Positions 44,633 to 53,099 of a stretch of 64,000 nucleotides of DNA are shown here, in pieces (position 1 is the stretch's first letter; each line of letters begins with the position of its first letter). The translations under genes were made by a program, and so were the position numbers. This stretch comes from Fimbriimonadaceae bacterium. GTDB lineage: Bacteria; Armatimonadota; Fimbriimonadia; Fimbriimonadales; Fimbriimonadaceae. The stretch is taken from positions 16,835 through 80,834 of the forward strand of contig JAICWL010000001.1 of NCBI GenBank assembly GCA_025934835.1, read 5' to 3'. The notes under the pieces are model-generated. The model worked only from the letters and a program-made list of their open reading frames with translations, ran no database searches and was not told the DNA's origin.

Positions 44633-45943
44633 TTATTCCTGACTTGCGACGAGCTCCGGGTCGAGCTGCACTGTGACACGGGTGATTCGCCGGCGGGCCA
44701 TGTTTTCGACGCGCATCAGCCCGAGCACCGTCTCGACGCTGTCACCCGGCCTCGGGACGCGATCCAGGGAATTCACCATCATCGTGGCGAGAGTGTCTGT
44801 GTTGCTGCCCGGATCGATCGGCAGGTGCAGCCGGTCGATGAGCTCGTCGAATCGAACATCCGCGCGGGCCGAAACCCTTCCGCCAGGGTGCACCTCGATG
44901 ATTTGCCGCTCGCTTTCGAGTCGGTCCTCGAGCTCTCCGAACACCTCCTCGACCACGTCCTCCAGCGTTACGAGTCCGCTCGTGCCCCCATATTCGTCCA
45001 TAACGATGAGCATTTGCGTCTTCTCTTCGCGCATCGTCTGCACGATCCGCTCCATCGGCAGGTTCTCCGGAATTGCCACGAGCGGCCGTGTAATCCTTTC
45101 CAAGGAGAGGTCGGGGGCGTCGATGTTCCTCACGACGTCGTGCAGGTAGGCGATACCCACCATATCGTCGATGTCGCCCCTGCAAACCGGAAGCCGACTG
45201 AACGGTATTTGCTTAAGCTTGGCGAGAAGCTCCTGCTTCGTAAGCCCGATGTCAAGCCACTTGATGTCCAGCCGGTGGATCATGATATCGCGAGCGCACA
45301 GCACGTCGAGCCGCAGAGCGCGGGTCACGAGGTCCGCGTGCGTTCGGTCCAAAACGCCTTCTGCTCCGCCGGTCTGCACGAGCATCAGCAATTCGTCTTT
45401 GGGCACTGCCTCATGCTCCTCCGCGCGCATGTCGATACCGAACGCGCGAAGAATCAGGCCGGCCGCAGCCTGCGCGAGCCAAACGATCGGTCCTAGAAGG
45501 ATCGCGATGCCCTTCAGGGGCCGGAAGGTGAGCAGCGCTACGTGCTCCGCCCGTCGCAGAGCGTAATACTTCGGGCACAGCTCGCCAATGACGACGAGCA
45601 CGAACGATACGAGAACAAAAGAGATAATGTAGCCCAGCGTTCGAGTAACAGTCGCGCCGAGCGACGACTCGATGAAGCCAACACGCGAAATCGCGTTCGT
45701 GAGCAGCCCGGTGATGAACGGCTCCGTGACCGTGCCGACTCCGACTCCGATCATCGTGATTCCGACTTGGCTCGCAGCGACGAACGTGGAGATGTTCTCC
45801 AAATCCTTGGCCAACGCCTTGGCCGCCTTGTTGCCCCGACGGGCGAGGCCCTCGACCCGGCTCCTGCGAGCGCTCACGATCGCGTACTCGGAAAGCACGA
45901 AGAACACGCTTCCCAAAAGCAACAGCACGCTCGCTAGCCACAT
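44633..45943 (-). CDS. CNNM/CorC-HlyC family membrane protein
   Basis: The start at 45943 (MWLASVLLLLG) begins directly with the first membrane helix; 21 upstream residues of the longer frame look non-native. The 436-residue protein has a DUF21/CNNM membrane domain with about four helices (1-190), a CBS pair (about 205-330; ARDIMIHRLDIKWLD, KTQMLIVMDEYGGTSGLVTLEDVVEEVFGEL) and a C-terminal CorC_HlyC domain. Such proteins are linked to magnesium or cobalt efflux; the 'hemolysin' name of some members is historical. Single gene, divergent from the SGNH hydrolase. Confidence 0.88.
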   Translation of the reverse strand: MWLASVLLLLGSVFFVLSEYAIVSARRSRVEGLARRGNKAAKALAKDLENISTFVAASQVGITMIGVGVGTVTEPFITGLLTNAISRVGFIESSLGATVTRTLGYIISFVLVSFVLVVIGELCPKYYALRRAEHVALLTFRPLKGIAILLGPIVWLAQAAAGLILRAFGIDMRAEEHEAVPKDELLMLVQTGGAEGVLDRTHADLVTRALRLDVLCARDIMIHRLDIKWLDIGLTKQELLAKLKQIPFSRLPVCRGDIDDMVGIAYLHDVVRNIDAPDLSLERITRPLVAIPENLPMERIVQTMREEKTQMLIVMDEYGGTSGLVTLEDVVEEVFGELEDRLESERQIIEVHPGGRVSARADVRFDELIDRLHLPIDPGSNTDTLATMMVNSLDRVPRPGDSVETVLGLMRVENMARRRITRVTVQLDPELVASQE

Positions 45944-46016
45944 ACGCGCATACTTGCCCTCACCACCAGCACATTGTAACTTGGCGGCGGCGGTGCGCTG
46001 CGGCATGGCATCGGGC

Positions 46017-46031
46017 TAGACTTGGGCCATG
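46017..46031 (+). promoter_or_regulatory. Possible leaderless -10 element of the SGNH hydrolase
   Basis: TAGACT (46017-46022) is followed by six bases and then the ATG at 46029; no Shine-Dalgarno sequence is present. Confidence 0.45.
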
Positions 46032-47261
46032 CGCGCTTGGGCACTTACTTTCATGATCGCAGCGTCCGCCGTAGCCACCGCCCAGTCGGGCTTTGCGCTG
46101 CACGTTGGCGACCGTGTGCTGTTCTATGGCGACAGCATCACGGACAACGCTCCATACACCCATTTCGTGGAAACGTTCGTAGCCACCAGGTTTCCCGGCA
46201 TGCGAGTGTCGTTCGTCAACTCCGGCGTCGGAGGTGATCGCGTCACCGGTGGCGGACTCGGGCCGATCGACGATCGCCTTACCCGCGACATGATGGCGTG
46301 GAAACCGACCGTGATTACGATCATGCTCGGCATGAACGATGCTGCGTACAAGCCGTTCGACCAAGGCACTCTCGACACGTACGAGGCGGGCTACCGACAC
46401 ATAGCGGATCGCATCAAGCACGAGTTGCCGAGCGCCCGAGTGTGGCTGCTCCGACCGTCTCCCTTCGACGACGTCACGCGAGCCCCAGGCTGGGATCCTG
46501 GATACAACGCGGTTCTGAAACAGTACGGAGACTTCGTCGCGCAGTTAGCTTCGCAAAATGGGTTCAGCGTTATCGACATGAACACTCCGCTCGTCGACAT
46601 GCTCGAAAAGGCCAAGGCACAAAACGCGGAGTTGGCGCAGCAGATCATCCCCGATCGTGTGCATCCGACGAACGCAGGACATATGGCTATGGCGGAAGCA
46701 ATCCTGGAGGCGTGGAACGCGCCCCGCGTTGTTTCCAAAATCGAAGTGGACGCCAAGACGGGCTCTATGACGACCGTCAACGCGGTTGCGCATCCGCAAG
46801 GCCCGCTTCAGTGGACCCAAACCGACAAGTCGCTGCCGTGGCCGCTCCCCCACAAGGATCCGCTTCACGACCTGGTGTTCAAGAGCAGCGGCGTCGAGGC
46901 ACTGAATGTGGAAACCCTTCAGGTCCGCAACCTCGATCTGGGCAACTACTCCCTCTTGATCGACAACAAGACGATTGGAGTTTTCAGCGCGGAAGCACTA
47001 GGGGCCGGGCTGGACCTCACTCAGTTCGCAACACCGATGGAGGATCAAGCCAACACGGTGGCCGATCTCGCCTCGAAGCGATCGACGATCCAGTACACGA
47101 CTTGGCGGGAGCTGAGCTTTGGCCTCAGCTCGGTCGACGACAGCGCCAGGAACAACGCAATCCGCTCGTTGGGCCGCCTGGATGAGGACTTGGCAAACCG
47201 CGAGCGAAAGGCCGCGATTCCGATAGCCCACATTTTCGCCGTCGCGAAAATCAGTTCATAG
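46029..47261 (+). CDS. Exported SGNH/GDSL hydrolase
   Basis: The 410-residue protein has a signal peptide (MRAWALTFMIAASAVATA) and a complete SGNH set: block I YGDSITDN (Ser nucleophile), block II GVGGDR (Gly), block III LGMNDA (Asn) and block V DRVHPTNAGH (Asp and His). The C-terminal ~180 residues form an added domain (from about 225) common in SGNH proteins that act on plant or bacterial polysaccharides. It probably removes acetyl or other ester groups from sugar polymers. The stop lies six bases into the end of the convergent GH1-like gene. Confidence 0.85.
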   Translation: MRAWALTFMIAASAVATAQSGFALHVGDRVLFYGDSITDNAPYTHFVETFVATRFPGMRVSFVNSGVGGDRVTGGGLGPIDDRLTRDMMAWKPTVITIMLGMNDAAYKPFDQGTLDTYEAGYRHIADRIKHELPSARVWLLRPSPFDDVTRAPGWDPGYNAVLKQYGDFVAQLASQNGFSVIDMNTPLVDMLEKAKAQNAELAQQIIPDRVHPTNAGHMAMAEAILEAWNAPRVVSKIEVDAKTGSMTTVNAVAHPQGPLQWTQTDKSLPWPLPHKDPLHDLVFKSSGVEALNVETLQVRNLDLGNYSLLIDNKTIGVFSAEALGAGLDLTQFATPMEDQANTVADLASKRSTIQYTTWRELSFGLSSVDDSARNNAIRSLGRLDEDLANRERKAAIPIAHIFAVAKISS

Positions 47262-48416
47262 CAGCCGGAACCTGGCAGCTGGCGCGCCGCTCGGAAGGGT
47301 CAGCCCTTCCAGGCGGCGCTGAGCTTCCTTGAGGGCCTCCAGCATCGGAGCGTGGACGACCCTCTCCAGCCTCTCTTTGTCCGGAATCAAGTCCCAGAGC
47401 CCCATCCGTGCCCAAGCCGTCGAGTCGTGCCACTCAGGCATACCAAGGATCGGATAGAGGCATACGCCGCGCAACGGTATCCCCTCGTCCAGAATCGCCT
47501 CGATCTCATCGACCAAGCTGTTGAGATAGGGCCCCCGCCGGTCGCCGTAATGGCTGGTCTCGGTGATAACGATCTCGGCCTGATACCGGTGCCAAACCCA
47601 GCGCACAAGGTCGCGAAGCGGCCAACAGCGCTCGTCCGATTCACATAGCGGTGAATCCGGGATCGTGTGCTCCCACTGATTGGTCCAGTAGTAATTCAAA
47701 CCCACGATATCGAGGTGCGAACGGCTGCCTCCAAGCTCGGGATGGACTCGTCCGGCCAGAATATCCCACGCTTCGAAGACGGCGTTCTCATTGAACCACT
47801 TGGCTCCGTCCGCCAACTCGGGGGCGTGCGCGGGCGCCACCACGCGGCACAGCGGATCGGCGTTCAGGAACCGCGCGTCGGGGCATATGGCCCTAATCGC
47901 ATCGATGCAAGCGATCGCGGCGTGCACCATCCGGCGCTTGAGCTCCGGGCCCCGGCCCCGCTCATGTGGCCAAAACAACCCTTCGTCCCCCGCCGCCCAG
48001 GCAAAATAGGAGGGCTCGTTCACGGGCGTGAAAAGCAGCGGACCCGGCAGCTTCCGAGCGACATGCTCGCAAACCGCCGCGCCATACCGCGCGAAGCGAT
48101 CCGGCAGCTCGTCTGAGAATGGGTCGACCCCGTCCGCGAAACCATAGTGGAACAGGTCCAGCACGAGTTGGATCCCAAACTCGGCTGCTGCGCATAGCAT
48201 AGGATCCAGGCTCGAAAAATCGAAGCTCGCGCCCCGTTCCACGAGGGGCCAGCGGACCCCTTCCCGAGCGACGAGGATGCCCGCGTCGGCGAGCCTCGCG
48301 TAGTCGTCGCGCACGAAAAGGTCATGTTGCGTCGCTGCGATTTGGTCGATGGCATCGCCATGGCGATTGATCCCTGTCGCACACTCGAACCCACCCATCA
48401 TAAAGCTTGCAAACAC
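47256..48416 (-). CDS. GH1-like glycoside hydrolase, second of a pair
   Basis: The 386-residue protein has a (beta/alpha)8 barrel of clan GH-A, related to family 1 beta-glucosidases: the acid/base Glu is in LFTPVNEPSY (about residue 134) and the nucleophile Glu in IVITETSHYGD (about 289). It is shorter than typical GH1 (about 450) and lacks a signal peptide, so it is cytoplasmic. The substrate is not predictable. It starts just before the stop of the other GH1-like gene ends (one base between them), indicating one transcript. Confidence 0.8.
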   Translation of the reverse strand: MFASFMMGGFECATGINRHGDAIDQIAATQHDLFVRDDYARLADAGILVAREGVRWPLVERGASFDFSSLDPMLCAAAEFGIQLVLDLFHYGFADGVDPFSDELPDRFARYGAAVCEHVARKLPGPLLFTPVNEPSYFAWAAGDEGLFWPHERGRGPELKRRMVHAAIACIDAIRAICPDARFLNADPLCRVVAPAHAPELADGAKWFNENAVFEAWDILAGRVHPELGGSRSHLDIVGLNYYWTNQWEHTIPDSPLCESDERCWPLRDLVRWVWHRYQAEIVITETSHYGDRRGPYLNSLVDEIEAILDEGIPLRGVCLYPILGMPEWHDSTAWARMGLWDLIPDKERLERVVHAPMLEALKEAQRRLEGLTLPSGAPAARFRLL

Positions 48417-48417
48417 T

Positions 48418-49755
48418 TCAGAGCACCCCTATCAGGCCGCGGTCCGGCGCAAGCCGACCCACGCGCCCAGCCTCGTCCCGAACTGCGGCGATGTATTGAT
48501 CGACGAGCGGCGTCCGGACTCGGCGCAGATCGTCACCTTCAAGGTCGTAGAGTCCCATTTCGACGATGTATTGCCCGATGGGCAATTCGGATTGGCGATA
48601 CCCCCAGCTCACGAGGTCGAACAGGGGCCACCAGGTGTATCCGAAGATCGGAGCCGCGTTCTCGCGAAGCGCCTTTACGGCCGCGATCGAGTCGTCCATC
48701 CACTGCGCACGACGCCGAATGGAGCCCATCGATGCCGTCTCCGTGATCATCAGCGGATTGCCGAACCGCTCCCAATACATCATCCCGAGGTCCTTCACCA
48801 TTCGGCCCGTGGCGTATTTGGGCTCGAATCGCACTCGCTGTCCCCGCCTGACCACCGTCCGCAGCGTGAACATCGGATACATGTTGATGCCGATAGCGTC
48901 GAGCGATACAGCGTTTTTCTGGAACCATTCGAGGTCGGCCGGCGAAGCGCCGTGCATGAGCATCCAGTTGTAAAGCTCGTGCTCGCTGCCAACTCGCCCG
49001 GAGATGAGATCGAGCGCCAGAAATACGAGCGACTGCCGCAGGTCTCTGGCCGCAGTCAAGCTGGGATCGTCGGTAACGTAAAGGTCGGTCGCGTCCACAT
49101 GAAGCCGCACGATCTCCGGGTCGACTTCATCGAGCGCGTTCGATATCAGCACGATCGAGCGGCAGCATGCTAGCAAGACGGACACGAACCCGCGCCATCC
49201 GCGCCGATAGGGCGGCCACCAGCCGATGCGGCCGCAATAGTGCGCGGTAATACGCGGCTCGTTCATCGGCGTATACCACCGAATCCTGCCCTGGAATCGC
49301 TCGGCAAGCCGCCTGGCGTACTCCGCCGCGGCCGCCGGAAACTTCGGGTCGAGAAACGAGCCCTCGAGCCACGCTGGCGTACTGTAATGAATCAAGTCGA
49401 CGATCGGATCGACGCCCAGATCGAGTAAACGGCCAAGGGTGCGATCGGCGAAATCCCAGTCCCACCGACCCTCCTCAGGATTGACGCGATACCACGGGAT
49501 ACCGTACCGGGCGGCTCTCACGCCGAGGCCGGCGACGAGACACAAATCCTGCTCCCACGAAACATAGTGGTTCGTCAACTCATACTCGTCGAGGATCCTG
49601 CCCGTCCGCACGTCCGGATTGAACACGAACGTGTCCTCGATGCCGGTCGCCCATACGAATGCGTCCGGTTCCAACAGCGAATCGAGCTCTGAGCGTCCTG
49701 GTAGGGGGACGAGGGTCTTGGAGGGGCAATCCGAACTGGCGGGGGGACTGGCCAT
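48418..49755 (-). CDS. GH1-like glycoside hydrolase, first of a pair
   Basis: The ATG at 49755 (MASPPASSDC) is chosen; AGGACGAG lies before it. The longer frame has no family match. The 445-residue cytoplasmic protein has the clan GH-A barrel with acid/base Glu in RWYTPMNEPRI (about 182) and nucleophile Glu in PLMITETASMG (about 341). Similar in build to its downstream neighbour, so the pair may have arisen by duplication, but the sequences have diverged strongly. Both probably trim short sugars inside the cell; an MFS transporter is nearby but not in the same unit. Confidence 0.8.
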   Translation of the reverse strand: MASPPASSDCPSKTLVPLPGRSELDSLLEPDAFVWATGIEDTFVFNPDVRTGRILDEYELTNHYVSWEQDLCLVAGLGVRAARYGIPWYRVNPEEGRWDWDFADRTLGRLLDLGVDPIVDLIHYSTPAWLEGSFLDPKFPAAAAEYARRLAERFQGRIRWYTPMNEPRITAHYCGRIGWWPPYRRGWRGFVSVLLACCRSIVLISNALDEVDPEIVRLHVDATDLYVTDDPSLTAARDLRQSLVFLALDLISGRVGSEHELYNWMLMHGASPADLEWFQKNAVSLDAIGINMYPMFTLRTVVRRGQRVRFEPKYATGRMVKDLGMMYWERFGNPLMITETASMGSIRRRAQWMDDSIAAVKALRENAAPIFGYTWWPLFDLVSWGYRQSELPIGQYIVEMGLYDLEGDDLRRVRTPLVDQYIAAVRDEAGRVGRLAPDRGLIGVL

Positions 49756-49829
49756 AAGCTCGTCCTGGCGTGCAGTGGCTATCGCCTCGGCACACGTTTC
49801 TTGGACCTTAAGCCGACGGCGCGGGTTCC

Positions 49830-51023
49830 TTACCGCAAGTAGCGCAGCGGATTCACCGGCCCCGCGCTTGTATGCACTTCGAAGTGCAGATGCGGGCCGG
49901 TCGCGAGCCCCGTCGCTCCAACACGACCGATGACCTGGCCCTGCGACACGTTCTGGCCCTCGGAAACCAGTCTGGCTGAGCAATGGGCGTAGACCGTTAC
50001 CAGGTCGCCGTGATCGATCATCACGACGTTTCCAAAACTCCGCGAATAGTAGGACCGAATCACGTGCCCTCCGGCAACCGCACGGATAGGCGTTCCCGCG
50101 GGCACATGGAAGTCGACGCCGTTATGCGGTCTGTAGATATGCAATATCGGGTGATATCTCATGCCGAAATTGCTGATGACCGGACCGTTCACGGGCCGCA
50201 TGAACCTGCCGTGGAACGGTGGAAGAAACACTTCGCCCGGGTGGCCGGCACGCGGATGGGATCGCCGGCGCATGGCTTCGGCGATGTATGAGGCGATTTC
50301 GGATCGGATCTGCCGCTCGTCTGCATCGAACTGAGCCAGCATTTGCTGGAGCTCGCCCTGCTTTTGTCGCAGTCCGCCGAGCACTTGCTGCTTTTCCAGG
50401 CGGACGTCGGCGAGCGCTCGCTTCTGCTGGATCTGGCGCTGTGCCAGCCCCGCGATGCGAACTACGAGACTGTCCTGATGCGATTTTTCGCGCGCGACCT
50501 CGGCGCGCAAGTTCGTGTACCGCGTGAACAGCTCGTGGTCTTTCTGAGCGATCGTCTGCATCAGATACTTCCGGCTGGCTATATCTCCCACGCTCTCAAC
50601 ACCGACCATGGCCGAAAGGAACGTTCCGTTCCCCTGCATGTAGATCGCCTTGAGCCGTCTTTCAACTTGCCGCTTCGTCGCCGCGAGTTGCGCTGTCGCC
50701 TGAACCAGCTTCGACGCCAAAGCGCGCTGCTCGACTTTGCTCGATTCGAGATGATCGCTCGTTTCCTCGTACGCCGCCTGGACGGTCTCCATCCGGCCGT
50801 CCACGACGCGTATGTCGCCGAGCACCACCTTCGACTGGTGCTTGGTTTGAACGAGCTGCTTTCGGACCTCGTTCTTCCGCCGCCGAATGGCAGCCAAGTC
50901 GCCGCGGAGCTGCTTCGTCGACTTCCCGTGCCGGTGCGCTGGGCGACGACGATGCCGCTGACCGTCCGCGTGAACGAATAGGCACAGCGCCAGAACGAGG
51001 CACAGTAGAGGCGCGAGCTTCAT
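49830..51023 (-). CDS. EnvC-like murein hydrolase activator, M23 domain
   Basis: The 397-residue exported protein has a signal peptide, a long coiled coil (about 30-245; many Gln/Lys/Glu/Arg) and a C-terminal M23/LytM domain: GVDFHVPAGTPIRAVAGGHV, NVVMIDHGDLVTVYAH and GPHLHFEVHTSAG. The zinc ligands His/Asp in HNGVDF and the HxH of HLHFEV are kept, so it may be an active endopeptidase, unlike E. coli EnvC which only activates amidases. Its start overlaps ftsX by four bases, the arrangement by which FtsEX controls cell wall cutting at the septum. Confidence 0.88.
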   Translation of the reverse strand: MKLAPLLCLVLALCLFVHADGQRHRRRPAHRHGKSTKQLRGDLAAIRRRKNEVRKQLVQTKHQSKVVLGDIRVVDGRMETVQAAYEETSDHLESSKVEQRALASKLVQATAQLAATKRQVERRLKAIYMQGNGTFLSAMVGVESVGDIASRKYLMQTIAQKDHELFTRYTNLRAEVAREKSHQDSLVVRIAGLAQRQIQQKRALADVRLEKQQVLGGLRQKQGELQQMLAQFDADERQIRSEIASYIAEAMRRRSHPRAGHPGEVFLPPFHGRFMRPVNGPVISNFGMRYHPILHIYRPHNGVDFHVPAGTPIRAVAGGHVIRSYYSRSFGNVVMIDHGDLVTVYAHCSARLVSEGQNVSQGQVIGRVGATGLATGPHLHFEVHTSAGPVNPLRYLR

Positions 51024-51898
51024 CGGTATTGGAGCCGCGCCCGCAGCGCCAGCTCCGAGCAGACGATCCCGTACGCTGCGCCCGTCAACGTCAAGAGCAT
51101 CAACATGTCGAGCAGCGGAAACTGCGGCAGGTTCGATAGAGCGGCGAACGAGCGAAGGAATTCGCCTAGGAAGTAGTTGCCTCCGAAAAGCAAACCGGTT
51201 GCGACTATCCCGCCGATCGTGCCCTGCACGATCCCCTCGATCACAAACGGTACGTGGATCGTGAAGCGCGAGGCGCCCACAAGCTGCATGATGCGGATCT
51301 CTAGCCTGCGCGAGAGAACGGTAAGCCGGATGGCGTTATAGATCAGCACGCCGGCAACGACGAACAGGAGCCCCCCAACGACCCCCCCGACGAGCTTGAA
51401 CACCTGGAGAAGCTCGTCCAGGAACCGCTGCTCATCCCGAAGGTAGCTCACCGCGTTCGGCGATGGATCGACGGCAGAGAGCCCTCGCACCGCCTGGGCG
51501 ATCGCGTCGCCGCGATGCAGGTCGGCGATCGTTACCTTGAAAGCGTCCGGATAAGGGTTGTCGAGCCCCTCGGTGAGCGCAGGGCTGTCCTTTCGCATCT
51601 TGGCCCACGCTTTGTCGCGCGGAATCCATGAGACGGGCCCGACACCCGGAATCGCGCGAAGCTGCGCGGCGGTCTTCTGGACCCCTTCCAGCGATGTTCC
51701 CTGCTTCAGGAACACGCGCATCTCGAACTTGCCGGGGAGCGTCTTGGCGTATTGGTCTGTCTGGTAGTACAGGTAGCCGAGGCCCCCGATGAGGAACAGC
51801 GAAACAGCCACCGTGCTGATCGCGGCGAACGCGAGCGTTCCGTTGCGCCGGAGAGCAATGAGCGCCTCGCCGACCAGAAACCCGAGGCGGTCAAACAT
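51020..51898 (-). CDS. ftsX: Cell division protein FtsX
   Basis: The 292-residue membrane protein has four membrane helices: one near the N-terminus (AISTVAVSLFLIGGLGYLYY), a large extracellular loop (about 48-165), then three more (LVGGVVGGLLFVVAGVLIYNAI, GIVQGTIGGIVATGLLFGGNYF, LTLTGAAYGIVCSELAL). With FtsE it senses the divisome and passes a conformational signal to its murein hydrolase. Overlaps ftsE by eight bases and the hydrolase gene by four. Confidence 0.93.
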   Translation of the reverse strand: MFDRLGFLVGEALIALRRNGTLAFAAISTVAVSLFLIGGLGYLYYQTDQYAKTLPGKFEMRVFLKQGTSLEGVQKTAAQLRAIPGVGPVSWIPRDKAWAKMRKDSPALTEGLDNPYPDAFKVTIADLHRGDAIAQAVRGLSAVDPSPNAVSYLRDEQRFLDELLQVFKLVGGVVGGLLFVVAGVLIYNAIRLTVLSRRLEIRIMQLVGASRFTIHVPFVIEGIVQGTIGGIVATGLLFGGNYFLGEFLRSFAALSNLPQFPLLDMLMLLTLTGAAYGIVCSELALRARLQYR

Positions 51899-52598
51899 CG
51901 TGCCCCCCGAGCGCGGGCTGGTCGTCCGTTATCGTGCCGTCGTCCAACGTTACGATGCGCTTGCCCATGCGGTGAATCACCATCATGTCGTGACTCGCGA
52001 CCAGCACGGTCGCTCCCCGCTGGTTCACTTTGCGCAGGAGTTCCATGATGTCCCACGATTGCTCCGGGTCGATATTGCCCGTCGGCTCGTCCGCGAGCAA
52101 CAGAGGCGGATTGTTGATGAGCGCGCGGGCGATCGCGACGCGCTGCTGCTCGCCGCCCGAGAGCTCGTGAGGAAATGCGTCGGCGCGGCCCCCCATCGAA
52201 ACCTGTTCGAGGATATCCGGGACGCGGGTCCGCACCTCCTTTCGCGTGTTGCCCGCCGCCCGCATCGCGTATGCGAGGTTCTCCCAAACTCGCTTTCTGG
52301 GCAGAAGCGCGAAGTCTTGAGGAACGACGCCCATCTGACGGCGCAGCGCCGGCACCTCGCGCGATTTGATTCGCCCGATGTCGCGGCCTTGAAGCTTAAT
52401 CGAGCCAGAGGTCTGCCGCACCTCGCGCGTGAGCAGCTTGAGAATTGTGCTCTTCCCTGCACCGGTCTTTCCCACGAGGAACACGAACTCCCCTCGTTGA
52501 ACTTGCAAGGAAACTCCCCGCAGGCCTCGCACATGGCCCGGATATTCGACCTTGACGTCGCTAAACTCGATATATGGCGGGCTGCCCCCGGATGCCAC
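51891..52598 (-). CDS. ftsE: Cell division ATP-binding protein FtsE
   Basis: The 235-residue ABC ATPase starts at a GTG ([12 protein letters not shown]). Walker A is GKTGAGKST, the signature [15 protein letters not shown], Walker [13 protein letters not shown] and the H-loop VASHDMM. TAGGAT lies eight bases before the GTG and no strong Shine-Dalgarno sequence is seen. It drives FtsX. The gene is divergent from mntR, about 100 bases away. Confidence 0.95.
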   Translation of the reverse strand: MASGGSPPYIEFSDVKVEYPGHVRGLRGVSLQVQRGEFVFLVGKTGAGKSTILKLLTREVRQTSGSIKLQGRDIGRIKSREVPALRRQMGVVPQDFALLPRKRVWENLAYAMRAAGNTRKEVRTRVPDILEQVSMGGRADAFPHELSGGEQQRVAIARALINNPPLLLADEPTGNIDPEQSWDIMELLRKVNQRGATVLVASHDMMVIHRMGKRIVTLDDGTITDDQPALGGHDV

Positions 52599-52700
52599 CG
52601 AGGGTTATCCTACCTTCGGGCGCTCGGCCGCGCGGCGCCAGCGCCGCCCGGGCACGTGTCTTGCGGTAGAGTTCGTTGATCTGGGCAAGGTCAATCTCTT

Positions 52701-53099
52701 ATGTCCACGAATCGGTTTCAGCGAATCCGGGAAGACCACAGCAAGGAGACCGCCGAGGACTATGTGGAGCTGATCGGCGCCCTGATCCGAGAGCGAGGCG
52801 AGGCCCGGGCCGTAGACCTCGCCGAGCACCTTGGCATCAGCCACGTCACCGTCTCGAGAACGATCCAGAGGCTTGCGCGCGAGGGATACGTGACCTCGCA
52901 GCCATATCGGGCCATCTTCCTCACACCCAAGGGGGCGGACCTTGCGTCGGCGGCGCAGTCGAGGCATGAGCTCGTGCGAGATTTCCTGCTTTCGCTCGGC
53001 GTGAGCGCCCAGGTCGCAGAGACGGATGCTGAAGGGCTGGAGCACCACGTCAGCGAAGAGACCCTGGCCGCGATGAAGGCTTACGTCGAACGAAGCTAG
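52701..53099 (+). CDS. mntR: Manganese-responsive regulator MntR, DtxR family
   Basis: The 132-residue protein has an N-terminal winged helix (about 22-75; AEHLGISHVTVSRTIQRLAREGYV) and a short dimer/metal domain. Residues likely to bind Mn(II) are kept in SKETAEDYVELI, in RHELVRDFL (His) and in ETDAEGLEHHVSEE. There is no SH3-like domain, as in MntR rather than DtxR/IdeR. It would repress manganese uptake genes when Mn is plentiful; none are in the window. CAAGG lies ten bases before the ATG. Convergent with the MFS gene, overlapping by four bases. Confidence 0.88.
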   Translation: MSTNRFQRIREDHSKETAEDYVELIGALIRERGEARAVDLAEHLGISHVTVSRTIQRLAREGYVTSQPYRAIFLTPKGADLASAAQSRHELVRDFLLSLGVSAQVAETDAEGLEHHVSEETLAAMKAYVERS

